Assembly (NCBI GenBank): GCA_903970295.1
Contig: CAJCHQ010000301.1
Span: forward strand, 1 to 8,370
From: Bryobacterales bacterium
Lineage (GTDB): Bacteria > Cyanobacteriota > Vampirovibrionia > Obscuribacterales > Obscuribacteraceae
Direction of reading: 5' to 3'
Length of the DNA stretch: 8,370 nt
Notes under the pieces: model-generated
Told to the model about the DNA's origin: nothing
Databases searched by the model: none
What the model saw: only the letters and a program-made list of their open reading frames with translations
Made by a program: the position numbers and the translations under genes
Part shown: piece by piece, positions 1-5,819 of the stretch
How positions within the stretch are numbered: the first letter of the stretch is position 1
Layout of the letters: each line of letters starts with the position of its first letter

Positions 1-1
1 T

Positions 2-583
2 GGGCTGTCAGTGACGCGACTGCTTTTAGCCGGCGTCGGCATCTCTGCCGTATGTGGCGGAGTGATCAGCCTGCTCCTCACAACCAGCCCCAATTTAGCT
101 CAGGCGCAGGGCATTTTCTTTTGGTTGGGCGGCGGCATCGCCGGCAAGACATGGACCGATCTGACACCAGTTTTGCCCTGCACTGTATTTGGTATCACCG
201 CCAGTCTTGTTTTGAGCAAACAAATGCGGCTCTTGTCGCTCGGTCCAGAATCAGCCCAGGCGCTGGGCGTCAATGTCGCCACCACTCAATGGTGTCTATT
301 GGCTGCCGCAGTTCTTCTCTGTGCGTCGGCGGTGAGCATAAGTGGATTAGTCGGTTTCGTCGGCTTGATTGCGCCACATCTCACCCGTAAATTATTTGGC
401 CGAGACGAACGTTTGCACCTTATCTGCGCGGCCGTTGTCGGGGCGATCATGGTCATGGTCAGTGACCTGGCAGCGCGCACAATGGCTCAAGGTCAGGAAC
501 TTCCCCTCGGTACGTTGCTGGCGGTTGCCGGCGGTCCGTTCTTTCTCTGGCTCGTCTATTCGCACAAGGACATGAGTTACTGA
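2..583 (+). CDS. FecCD-family ABC transporter permease, C-terminal part (5' end outside window)
   Basis: This is the integral membrane subunit of a binding-protein-dependent importer of the iron-siderophore/heme/vitamin B12 class, which forms the channel in the inner membrane. The reading frame is open from base 2, and the first GTG (11-13) lies inside a conserved segment, so the gene starts before the window. The 193 visible residues carry family landmarks in the usual order: WLGGGIAGKTW (visible residues 41-51), LSLGPESAQALGV (78-90), the strongly conserved GLVGFVGLIAPHLTRKLFG (115-133), which contacts the ATPase, and ELPLGTLLAVAGGPFF near the C-terminus (166-181). Hydrophobic stretches at about 9-27, 58-72, 97-125, 140-155 and 171-186 fit membrane helices. 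Roughly the last 60% of a normal permease of about 330 residues is present. The stop codon overlaps the ATG of the ATPase gene by one base, indicating translational coupling. The substrate cannot be told from the sequence. Confidence 0.93.
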   Translation, partial: GLSVTRLLLAGVGISAVCGGVISLLLTTSPNLAQAQGIFFWLGGGIAGKTWTDLTPVLPCTVFGITASLVLSKQMRLLSLGPESAQALGVNVATTQWCLLAAAVLLCASAVSISGLVGFVGLIAPHLTRKLFGRDERLHLICAAVVGAIMVMVSDLAARTMAQGQELPLGTLLAVAGGPFFLWLVYSHKDMSY

Positions 584-1422
584 TGAACATCGAGAATTTC
601 CTCGAAAATCGTCCAGAAAATGGGCTTGACTTGAAATTAGTGGCTGAGAATCTCAGTGTCGGATTCGAAAACCAAATCGTGGCCAAAGAGATCGCCCTCA
701 CCTTGCAGCCCGGTGAAGTTCTGGCTATTGCCGGTCCCAACGGAGCCGGCAAATCCACTCTGGTCAAAACACTGGCTCGTCAAACTCGCCCTGTGTCTGG
801 GCGCGTCAAGCTCGGCGAGAACGATATCTGGCACATGCCGCCGGCAGATTTCGCGGCAAAAGTCGCTTACGTCGGTCAATTTGCCGATGCCAATGTGCAG
901 TTGACCGTTCTCGAAGTCGTCTCTCTCGGGCGTAACCCACACCAAAATTGGTGGCAATGGTCCGAGTCGGCCAGGGATCGAGAGGCAATCGATTATGCCC
1001 TGAATGTGACCGGGTTGGAGAAGCTGCAAAACAAATACGTAAGCAATCTGTCCGGCGGCGAACGTCAGCGCGCCGCAATCGCCACCGCTCTCGCCCAAGA
1101 ACCGCTCTTCATGCTCCTGGACGAACCCACGTCCTTTCTCGACTTCAAACATCAACTCGAATTGATGGAATTGCTCAAAAATCTGAGGCTGAAGAAAATT
1201 GGCATCGTCCTCGTCTTGCATGACTTGAATTTGATCAAGCAATTAGCTGACCGCATACTATTGCTGCAATCAGTCGATAGCGCTCCCAGCATTGTCGCCG
1301 GCCTCGATCAATCGGACAAAATTCTGCAAGCACAGTTGCTCGAACAAGTCTTCGGTGTGACGGTAAAAACGGCGACAGAAGCCGAATCAGGCAAGCAAGT
1401 TATATTTTACGAGAAGATCTGA
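583..1422 (+). CDS. ABC transporter ATP-binding protein, FecE/BtuD/HmuV type
   Basis: This cytoplasmic ATPase powers the importer whose permease is encoded immediately upstream. All catalytic motifs are present and in order in the 279 residues: Walker A GPNGAGKST (51-59), Q-loop glutamine Q99 in YVGQF, ABC signature LSGGE (156-160), Walker B ending LLDE (D180, E181), D-loop SFLD (184-187) and switch histidine H213 in LHDLN. Length and the short C-terminal tail after the switch are normal for the iron/cobalamin/heme uptake subfamily. The ATG (583-585) shares its A with the permease stop. A possible AAGGA ribosome site lies at 566-570, 12 bases away, which is long, so translation may depend on coupling. 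The N-terminus has about 17 residues before the first ABC strand, so a slightly later start is possible. The gene ends 11 bases before the convergent gene with no obvious terminator between them. Confidence 0.95.
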   Translation: MNIENFLENRPENGLDLKLVAENLSVGFENQIVAKEIALTLQPGEVLAIAGPNGAGKSTLVKTLARQTRPVSGRVKLGENDIWHMPPADFAAKVAYVGQFADANVQLTVLEVVSLGRNPHQNWWQWSESARDREAIDYALNVTGLEKLQNKYVSNLSGGERQRAAIATALAQEPLFMLLDEPTSFLDFKHQLELMELLKNLRLKKIGIVLVLHDLNLIKQLADRILLLQSVDSAPSIVAGLDQSDKILQAQLLEQVFGVTVKTATEAESGKQVIFYEKI

Positions 1423-1433
1423 AGGCAATAAGA

Positions 1434-2360
1434 TTAGCCGACGCCTAACTGGAAATTCTGATTACCAATGGTTAAAGCCGGCTGGCGATAATAGCCCGGC
1501 ACACTCAAATTATTCCCGGCATAATAAGTTGAATAATTGAGCTGCTGTTGCTGGAGTTCGGCTTGCTGTATTTGTTGTTGTCTGATCTGCGCTTGTCGTT
1601 GTTGCCACAACCAATAAGAATATGACTGATTTTGACCGCCCTGCATGCCGCTATAGCCAGGGTTGGCGCCGTTCAAATAAGCAGCGTTCAGATTGGGATT
1701 GTACAGGGCAGGATTCTGGGTCAAATAATTCGGATTCGCATTGGCACCAAAGTAGCCAGGGTTGAGGTTAGCGCTCAGATAGTTGCCGCCGACTCTGGCA
1801 TTGAGTCCGATATTTTGCCAGTTCAAGCCACCGTTGGCGCCTTCGGCTTGCAGAACTGCTAGCTCCGAGGCGGGCAGCCATTGCCCCCACTGATTCTGGA
1901 CCAAATTACCCATAGCACCAGGCTGAAGGTTCGGGTTTCTGAATTGCAAATTGGGATCGACGAATTGCGCGTTTGGATTAACGAATTGTTGATTGGGATA
2001 CCTGATCGCCAGATTTGGATCTTGCCATGCCTGCGCTCCGACGCCGCCTTGCAAGCGAGCTTGCATCTGCCGCAACTGTAACTCTTCTTGTTCGAGTCTG
2101 CGTTGCAAATAAAGATTCTGTTGTTGCAATGTCTGCATATTGCCCGAGTTGCCGACATAGCTGGCATCGGTCTGCTGCACCGTTGGTCCGCTCCCGTTTA
2201 TATAGAGATCGCCACTGACGTTGACCGTTCTGCCATCCATCGAAACAGGCGTGGTGCGTCCAGTGCGGGGATCGCCGGCATAAACTTGATCGACAGTCAG
2301 TCCCGATTGATTCGGGAGAGGTTGACCGTTAGTTCCTGTCCAATTTCCTTCGAAGGCCAT
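1434..2360 (-). CDS. Hypothetical Asn/Gln-rich low-complexity protein with coiled coil and 7-residue repeats
   Basis: I do not recognise this family. The 308 residues fall into segments: a Gly/Thr/Asn-rich N-terminal part (1-72) with no signal peptide or membrane helix; a likely coiled coil at about 75-104 (many Q, L, E, R); four tandem 7-residue repeats of the form (Y/N/D)PNxQF(V/R) at 121-148; a WGQWLPASELAVLQAEG stretch (158-174) that could be a small folded motif; a Gly/Asn/Pro/Tyr-rich region (175-248); and a Gln-rich stretch (253-273) followed by a Tyr/Asn tail. The ATG at 2358-2360 is preferred because AGGAA lies 8 bases upstream and a good promoter sits at 2410-2438. A TTG at 2391-2393 would add 11 residues, but its only ribosome site falls between the predicted -10 box and transcription start. 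Composition suggests a surface, matrix or scaffold role or a disordered protein, which is speculation. Coding is supported by the long open frame, promoter and repeats, not by homology. Confidence 0.75.
   Translation of the reverse strand: MAFEGNWTGTNGQPLPNQSGLTVDQVYAGDPRTGRTTPVSMDGRTVNVSGDLYINGSGPTVQQTDASYVGNSGNMQTLQQQNLYLQRRLEQEELQLRQMQARLQGGVGAQAWQDPNLAIRYPNQQFVNPNAQFVDPNLQFRNPNLQPGAMGNLVQNQWGQWLPASELAVLQAEGANGGLNWQNIGLNARVGGNYLSANLNPGYFGANANPNYLTQNPALYNPNLNAAYLNGANPGYSGMQGGQNQSYSYWLWQQRQAQIRQQQIQQAELQQQQLNYSTYYAGNNLSVPGYYRQPALTIGNQNFQLGVG
1917..2000 (-). repeat. Four tandem 21-bp (7-codon) repeats inside the hypothetical gene
   Basis: The four units encode YPNQQFV, NPNAQFV, DPNLQFR and NPNLQPG (residues 121-148). 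On the plus strand the same periodicity is visible as recurring GAATTG about every 21 bases. The last unit is degenerate. The third codon positions and the x residues differ, so the array is diverged and not a very recent duplication. Confidence 0.8.
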
Positions 2361-2368
2361 TGATATGA

Positions 2369-2373
2369 TTCCT
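2369..2373 (-). promoter_or_regulatory. Ribosome binding site AGGAA that decides the start of the hypothetical gene
   Basis: On the minus strand AGGAA is followed after 8 bases by ATG (2358-2360). This spacing is standard, and the site lies downstream of the predicted transcription start near 2403, unlike the site serving the alternative TTG at 2391-2393. Confidence 0.6.
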
Positions 2374-2409
2374 GTGACTCGTCGCGCGTTCAACTGACGC
2401 TGTCCCTCA

Positions 2410-2438
2410 TAGATATGCTGTTTTACTCACACTGTCAA
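2410..2438 (-). promoter_or_regulatory. Sigma70-type promoter for the Asn/Gln-rich gene
   Basis: The minus strand reads a perfect TTGACA -35 box (2438-2433), a 17-base spacer and TATCTA as -10 box (2415-2410, three of six consensus bases, including the first three). Transcription would start near 2403, giving a leader of about 43 bases before the ATG at 2360. The promoter implies that this gene is transcribed independently of dgkA and ybeY, although read-through remains possible. Confidence 0.55.
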
Positions 2439-2467
2439 TGGGAATAGTCCCACGCAATACCTGAAGA

Positions 2468-2480
2468 AGCCCACGGGGCT
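2468..2480 (-). terminator. Weak candidate terminator hairpin downstream of dgkA
   Basis: On the minus strand AGCCC-CGT-GGGCT forms a 5-bp stem with a 3-base loop, followed by TCTTC. It lies about 115 bases after the dgkA stop and 30 bases before the promoter of the next gene. The stem is short and the T-run is interrupted. A second weak hairpin (CCGGC/GCCGG, 2555-2572, followed by AAATTTT) lies nearer the dgkA stop. Either could end the ybeY-dgkA transcript, but neither is convincing. Confidence 0.25.
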
Positions 2481-2595
2481 AGCGTTCGCAAAGATGGTCG
2501 CGATCACGCCAAGTTGCCAAGACAGACCGCGCCAGGTTTTCCGCTTCAAAATTTCCGGCATGACTCAGCCGGCGGTACTGAATGTGGTGCCTACC

Positions 2596-3126
2596 CTAGC
2601 GCAGGCAGAGGGCTGCCAGGCGCGGACCGAGCACGATGCACCCAGCGACGCAAGCGGTCAGAGCTGCACACAGCACAGCCGATGCCGCTGTGTCTTTGGC
2701 ATAACGCGCCGATTGATGGTATTTGCCTTCGGTCGATATATCGACTAGATGTTCGAGTGCGGTATTCATAAATTCAGCCGTGACGACCATGCCCATACTG
2801 ATAACAAGCGTAATCCACCCGGTGGTGTCGACTTTCAGCCACACTCCCAGAGCCACAACGACAGGCATGAGGGCGAAGTGAATGCGCAAATTTCGCTCTT
2901 GCTGCAAGCCAATCCACATGCCGTGAAAAGCATGATAAAAAGACTCGACCAGATTTTTTGCGCCCTCTGTTTTCTTTCTCCAGGCCAGTGGAATCAAAAG
3001 ATTTTCCAGTTCGGCGGCATATTTCTGGGTCGTTTGAGCGGTTAGCGTCGCCCGCTCCATGTCACTCAATATGCCGATATTCGCTGAAACATCGGTTTCA
3101 TCGAATTTAATCGCGGGTCTGACCAT
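2596..3126 (-). CDS. dgkA: Diacylglycerol kinase / undecaprenol kinase (small membrane DgkA family)
   Basis: This is a small integral membrane kinase that phosphorylates lipid alcohols with ATP. Gram-positive-type members mainly recycle undecaprenol to undecaprenyl phosphate for cell wall synthesis, and enterobacterial ones act on diacylglycerol. The sequence resembles the Gram-positive type: SFYHAFHGMWIGLQQERN (62-79), the catalytic-region motif AEFMNTALEHLVD (117-129, with E118, N121, E125 and D129) and AKDTAASAV (143-151, with D145). Three hydrophobic helices are visible at about 83-98, 103-122 and 147-170. At 176 residues it is longer than the usual 120-130. The extra is a polar N-terminal extension of about 55 residues without recognisable motif. 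The ATG at 3124-3126 has AAGGA 10 bases upstream. The gene follows ybeY by 125 bases in the same direction. The lipid substrate is inferred. Confidence 0.92.
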   Translation of the reverse strand: MVRPAIKFDETDVSANIGILSDMERATLTAQTTQKYAAELENLLIPLAWRKKTEGAKNLVESFYHAFHGMWIGLQQERNLRIHFALMPVVVALGVWLKVDTTGWITLVISMGMVVTAEFMNTALEHLVDISTEGKYHQSARYAKDTAASAVLCAALTACVAGCIVLGPRLAALCLR

Positions 3127-3135
3127 TTGCCACCA

Positions 3136-3179
3136 ATCCTTGCCTAGCCATTTGACAATGCGCTGACCCTGCCAAGGAT
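3136..3179 (-). promoter_or_regulatory. Leader hairpin that could sequester the dgkA ribosome binding site
   Basis: On the minus strand ATCCTTG (3179-3173) is exactly complementary to CAAGGAT (3142-3136), which contains the AAGGA ribosome site of dgkA. Between them, AGC-g-CATT (3164-3157) pairs with AATGGCT (3152-3146) around a GTCA loop, closing most of the 30-base interval. The fold is a prediction by eye. No ligand or protein is suggested. Confidence 0.35.
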
Positions 3180-3204
3180 CTACTTTCCAAAAGCGCTTAC
3201 TTTG

Positions 3205-3234
3205 ATCATATCCGCGAGGTTATCAGGTGCACAA
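3205..3234 (-). promoter_or_regulatory. Possible internal promoter for dgkA
   Basis: The minus strand shows TATGAT (3210-3205, five of six -10 consensus bases) with TTGTGC (3234-3229, three of six) 18 bases upstream, in the gap between ybeY and dgkA. If used, it would give a dgkA leader of about 70 bases that includes the hairpin at 3136-3179. Confidence 0.3.
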
Positions 3235-3251
3235 GGCTTCATGAAAAATAA

Positions 3252-3782
3252 TTACCTCTGATCCCTCGGAAATCCAGCCTGGACCAGAATTTCTTCTTGC
3301 CGCGAGAACATCTCTTTTTGATCGTGCTTGTTCATATGGTCGAAGCCCAAAACATGCAAGAGCCCATGCACAAACAAGAAAGCAAGCTCCCGCTCGAGAC
3401 TGTGCCCGTAAGCTTTTGCCTGACTGGCAGCGCGGGCTGCCGAGATAATCACTTCGCCGATTTCAATCGCCGAGTCAGCGCTCAGCAAATCGAAATCTAG
3501 AGCCTGGTCTTGGCCCACCACGAACGGAAACGATAGAACGTCTGTGGCTGCGTCTTTTTGTCGCCACTGCTTGTTCAAAGCATGAATTTTTTGACTGGAA
3601 ACCAGGGCAACGCTGAGACTACCTGATTTGTGCAAGCGCCGAATCTGACTGAGGGGCAGATGCGCAGGTGGTCTCTTTTCTAAATTTTGAAAAAGACACT
3701 CAGCCAGGCCAAGCACTTTCTTTCTGTAAGCAGATAAGACTATGACGACCTGGCGCTGATTGTTGGCAATTGTGATGTCCAT
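3252..3782 (-). CDS. ybeY: Endoribonuclease YbeY, rRNA maturation factor
   Basis: YbeY is a zinc-dependent single-strand endoribonuclease needed for 16S rRNA 3'-end processing and ribosome quality control in the cytoplasm. The signature H-G-x-x-H-x-x-G-x-D-H is complete: HGLLHVLGFDH at 139-149, with zinc ligands H139, H143 and H149. Upstream are the conserved LNKQWRQKDAATDVLSFPF segment (69-87) and IGEVIIS (108-114), both typical of the family. The 176-residue length is within the usual 150-180. The ATG at 3780-3782 precedes a first beta strand (MDITI) as in other members, but I see no strong ribosome site near it. Downstream in the same direction is dgkA, an arrangement also known in Firmicutes. 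It diverges from rimP, so two ribosome-maturation genes share one intergenic control region. Confidence 0.96.
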   Translation of the reverse strand: MDITIANNQRQVVIVLSAYRKKVLGLAECLFQNLEKRPPAHLPLSQIRRLHKSGSLSVALVSSQKIHALNKQWRQKDAATDVLSFPFVVGQDQALDFDLLSADSAIEIGEVIISAARAASQAKAYGHSLERELAFLFVHGLLHVLGFDHMNKHDQKEMFSRQEEILVQAGFPRDQR

Positions 3783-3832
3783 GATTCAAAGCTGCACAGC
3801 CTCAGTACCGGCAAGGGGCAGAGATGCCACCC

Positions 3833-3862
3833 TTGCTTGAAAAGAGCGGTCCATGTTAACAT
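3833..3862 (+). promoter_or_regulatory. Candidate extended -10 promoter for the rimP operon, on a 10-bp palindrome
   Basis: TG-T-TAACAT (3854-3862) matches the extended -10 pattern TGnTAnnnT, with a poor -35 TTGCTT (3833-3838) 18 bases upstream. The -10 lies within the perfect palindrome ATGTTAACAT (3853-3862), so the opposite strand offers the same extended -10 toward ybeY, though I find no -35 there. Transcription toward rimP would start near 3869. Confidence 0.3.
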
Positions 3863-3896
3863 ACGCCCATAAGGAAATCTGATGTTGTCGTAGGCT

Positions 3897-4553
3897 ATGA
3901 AAAGTAGCTTACGGCATTCTCGTATTTGTTTGCACTGCACGGGCAGAGCAAGCGCAGCGGAGGCTCCGGAGCGCTTGGATTACAACCGCTCGAAAATCGA
4001 AAGCCAAATTGCCGGGCTCACTGCCCTGGCAACAACGGTGGCTGACCAATTCGGACTTTTCGTCGTCGACGTGAAGTTTGGTCAGCTCGGTAAAAGACGG
4101 ACCCTGGAGGTGACAATCTTTCGCCCGGATCGACCGGTGAGCCATACTGACTGCGAACAAATGAGTCGCAGTCTAGAGACTGTTCTCGATCAGCAAATGG
4201 CATCGGACGAACCCTTGATTCAGGGAGCTTATTTGCTGGAAGTGCAAAGTCCCGGCATCGATAGAGCTCTGAAAACCGAGCGGGAATTTCAAATTTTCGC
4301 TGGTGCGAAAGTGACGGTAGAAACGAAAACGAAAATGGGCGAACTCGGTCATAACTTCGTTGCCATATTGCTTGGCTTGATCGACGGCAAAGTCAAATTT
4401 GCTCACGCTAAGCCGACTGCCTCACAGTCGGCCAAAAGCAAAAAGAACCCGGGCGAACCATGCACACTGGAAGACGTGAGCGTGGAGCACAAACAAATCA
4501 CCCAGATACGTCTGTACGCGCCCGATCTGGCCCCCAAACCAAACAAAAACTGA
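3897..4553 (+). CDS. rimP: Ribosome maturation factor RimP
   Basis: RimP binds the free 30S subunit and assists its late assembly. Family features are VADQFGLFVVDVKF (48-61), the charged RRTLEVTIFRPD strand (67-78), the hallmark YLLEVQSPGIDRALKTEREF (112-131) and a C-terminal SH3-like domain (about 132-206). The C-terminal domain contains a lysine/serine-rich insertion (about 174-188). Starting at the ATG (3897-3899) gives 218 residues, more than the usual 150-170, with a 26-residue N-terminus that does not look like RimP. A TTG at 3975-3977 (residue 27) would give 192 residues. It has CGGAGG at 3958-3963 and lies inside a strong hairpin. I give the longer form but consider the TTG start about equally likely. 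It is the first gene of rimP-nusA-ylxR-infB, with nusA 38 bases downstream. Confidence 0.93.
   Translation: MKSSLRHSRICLHCTGRASAAEAPERLDYNRSKIESQIAGLTALATTVADQFGLFVVDVKFGQLGKRRTLEVTIFRPDRPVSHTDCEQMSRSLETVLDQQMASDEPLIQGAYLLEVQSPGIDRALKTEREFQIFAGAKVTVETKTKMGELGHNFVAILLGLIDGKVKFAHAKPTASQSAKSKKNPGEPCTLEDVSVEHKQITQIRLYAPDLAPKPNKN
3949..3977 (+). promoter_or_regulatory. Strong hairpin over the candidate TTG start of rimP
   Basis: CAAGCGC (3949-3955) pairs perfectly with GCGCTTG (3971-3977). Inside, AG/GA tandem mismatches (3956-3957, 3969-3970) are followed by CGG/CCG (3958-3960, 3966-3968) around a 5-base AGGCT loop. The 3' arm ends in the candidate start codon TTG, and the ribosome site CGGAGG spans inner stem and loop. 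No T-run follows, so it is not an intrinsic terminator. Confidence 0.5.
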
Positions 4554-4579
4554 ATACAAATACAACTGAATAGAACGAT

Positions 4580-4585
4580 GGAGGA
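4580..4585 (+). promoter_or_regulatory. Strong nusA ribosome binding site GGAGGA
   Basis: GGAGGA lies 6 bases before the nusA ATG (4592-4594). It is the strongest ribosome site seen in the operon and fixes the nusA start. Confidence 0.8.
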
Positions 4586-4591
4586 ATTGAC

Positions 4592-5716
4592 ATGATTAAG
4601 ATAGGCGACAAGCTTCTAGAGGCAGCAGAGGAACTGGAACGCGATCGGAATATTCCGCAGGAAGAATTCATCTCTTATGTCTGCGATGCGATCGTCGCTG
4701 CTTACAAGAAGAAGGTGCCCGACCACGACGTCGAGGGCGTGCGCGCCATTTTCGATCACGAGACCGGCGAAATCGGCATCTTCGCCCCCAAAGAAGTAGT
4801 CGACAAAGTCAGCAACGAGTATCACGAAATCGGGCTGGCAGACGCTCAAGATTTGATTCCGGATGTGACGGTGGGCGAAGTTCTGGAAATCGAAGTGACG
4901 CCTGCTGATTTCTCTGAATTTGGACGTATTGCCGCGCAGACAGCGAAGCAATTGATGACGCAGAGATTGCGTGAGGCCGAAAAGGAGCTGATCAAGAAAG
5001 AATTCGATGCCCGCAAAGGCACATGTACAACCGGTCAAATCGAAAGAATCGAAGTGATCAGCAATAGCCGCAACAACGTGATCGTCAATCTGGGACGTGT
5101 TGAAGGTTGCATGCCGACACGCGAACAATTGCCCGGCGAAACTTACCGCGTCGGCAATCGCGTGCGCGTCTATGTTCTGGAATTAAGAGACACCGGGCGG
5201 GTGCCGCAGATCATCGTTTCGCAAGCGCACCCTGAGTTGGTGCGGGAATTATTCGAGTTGTATGTGCCGGAAATCGAAGATGGCACGGTCGAAATCAAAT
5301 CCATCGCCAGAGAAGCCGGTTATCGCACTAAGATAGCTGTTCATTCCGACGATGCTGATGTTGACCCGGTCGGCGCCTGTATCGGTACACGGGGTGTGCG
5401 TATTCAAAACGTCGTCGCCGAATTGCGCAACGAGAAAATCGATGTCATCCGCTATTCCACCGACCCTGTCGACTACATATCCAATGCCTTGAGCCCAGCT
5501 CGGATAACGACAGTCGCGCTCTATGAAGAGAACCCTGAAATGGGCGGTAAAAGAGCTGAAGTGATCGTCCCGGATGATCAGCTTTCCTTAGCTATTGGAC
5601 GCGGCGGTCAAAATGTCAGATTGGCAGCCAAATTGACCAATTGGAAGATCGACATCAAGTCTGAAAGCCAAGCCGGTGGGTCATTCCGCTCGCTGAACGA
5701 GGTTTTGGAGAACTAA
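4592..5716 (+). CDS. nusA: Transcription termination/antitermination factor NusA
   Basis: NusA binds RNA polymerase and nascent RNA to control pausing, intrinsic termination and antitermination. The domain order is complete: N-terminal polymerase-binding domain (1 to about 135), S1 domain (about 140-207, with GQIERIEVISNSRNNVIVNLGRVEGCMP typical of its start), KH1 (about 235-290, loop GTRG at 265-268 within DPVGACIGTRGVRIQ) and KH2 (about 320-357, loop GRGG at 336-339 within LSLAIGRGGQNVRLA). The protein is 374 residues and ends soon after KH2, so the acidic C-terminal repeats of enterobacterial NusA are absent, as in most bacteria outside Proteobacteria. The start is fixed by GGAGGA at 4580-4585. 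It sits between rimP and ylxR as in many bacteria. NusA often regulates its own operon, so the hairpin after its stop (5735-5775) is a candidate control site. Confidence 0.98.
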   Translation: MIKIGDKLLEAAEELERDRNIPQEEFISYVCDAIVAAYKKKVPDHDVEGVRAIFDHETGEIGIFAPKEVVDKVSNEYHEIGLADAQDLIPDVTVGEVLEIEVTPADFSEFGRIAAQTAKQLMTQRLREAEKELIKKEFDARKGTCTTGQIERIEVISNSRNNVIVNLGRVEGCMPTREQLPGETYRVGNRVRVYVLELRDTGRVPQIIVSQAHPELVRELFELYVPEIEDGTVEIKSIAREAGYRTKIAVHSDDADVDPVGACIGTRGVRIQNVVAELRNEKIDVIRYSTDPVDYISNALSPARITTVALYEENPEMGGKRAEVIVPDDQLSLAIGRGGQNVRLAAKLTNWKIDIKSESQAGGSFRSLNEVLEN

Positions 5717-5734
5717 GACACAAATGTCCCGGGC

Positions 5735-5775
5735 GCCCGACGCTTAAAAAAACTATGTAAAATAAGCGATCGGGC
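5735..5775 (+). promoter_or_regulatory. Bulged 12-bp hairpin between nusA and ylxR
   Basis: GCCCGACGCTTA (5735-5746) pairs with TAAGCG plus TCGGGC (5763-5768, 5770-5775), leaving A5769 as a single bulge and a 16-base A-rich loop. The palindrome CGGGCGCCCG at 5730-5739 overlaps the 5' arm and offers a competing fold. No T-run follows on either strand in the needed direction, so an RNA processing, pausing or translation-control element is more likely than an intrinsic terminator. Confidence 0.5.
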
Positions 5776-5819
5776 CAAGCGGGGAATGACCTGATATCGG
5801 TGAGGTTAGTAAGTAAGTT

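Noticed and set aside
637..1242. A 201-codon minus-strand open frame opposite the ABC ATPase gene
   Set aside because: The plus strand carries every ATPase motif in its frame. The antisense translation shows no family features.
2361..2393. Longer N-terminus for the Asn/Gln-rich protein starting at TTG 2391-2393
   Set aside because: Its ribosome site (GAGGG, 2408-2404) lies between the -10 box and the predicted transcription start, while the ATG at 2360 has a properly spaced AGGAA.
2494..2771. Plus-strand open frames of about 85 codons across the end of dgkA and the downstream gap
   Set aside because: They overlap dgkA antisense, have no ribosome site and show no recognisable protein features.
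3181..3210. A 9-codon minus-strand leader ORF (ATGATCAAA to TAG) upstream of dgkA
   Set aside because: It has no ribosome site, overlaps a candidate -10 box, and has no runs of a single amino acid codon that would suggest attenuation.
4616..5128. A 170-codon minus-strand open frame opposite nusA
   Set aside because: It is a shadow of a highly conserved gene and has no start signal or recognisable motif.
5726..5750. GC-rich palindrome followed by a run of A, considered as the nusA terminator
   Set aside because: An intrinsic terminator needs T residues after the stem on the coding strand. Here the run is A, and on the opposite strand the T-run precedes the stem.
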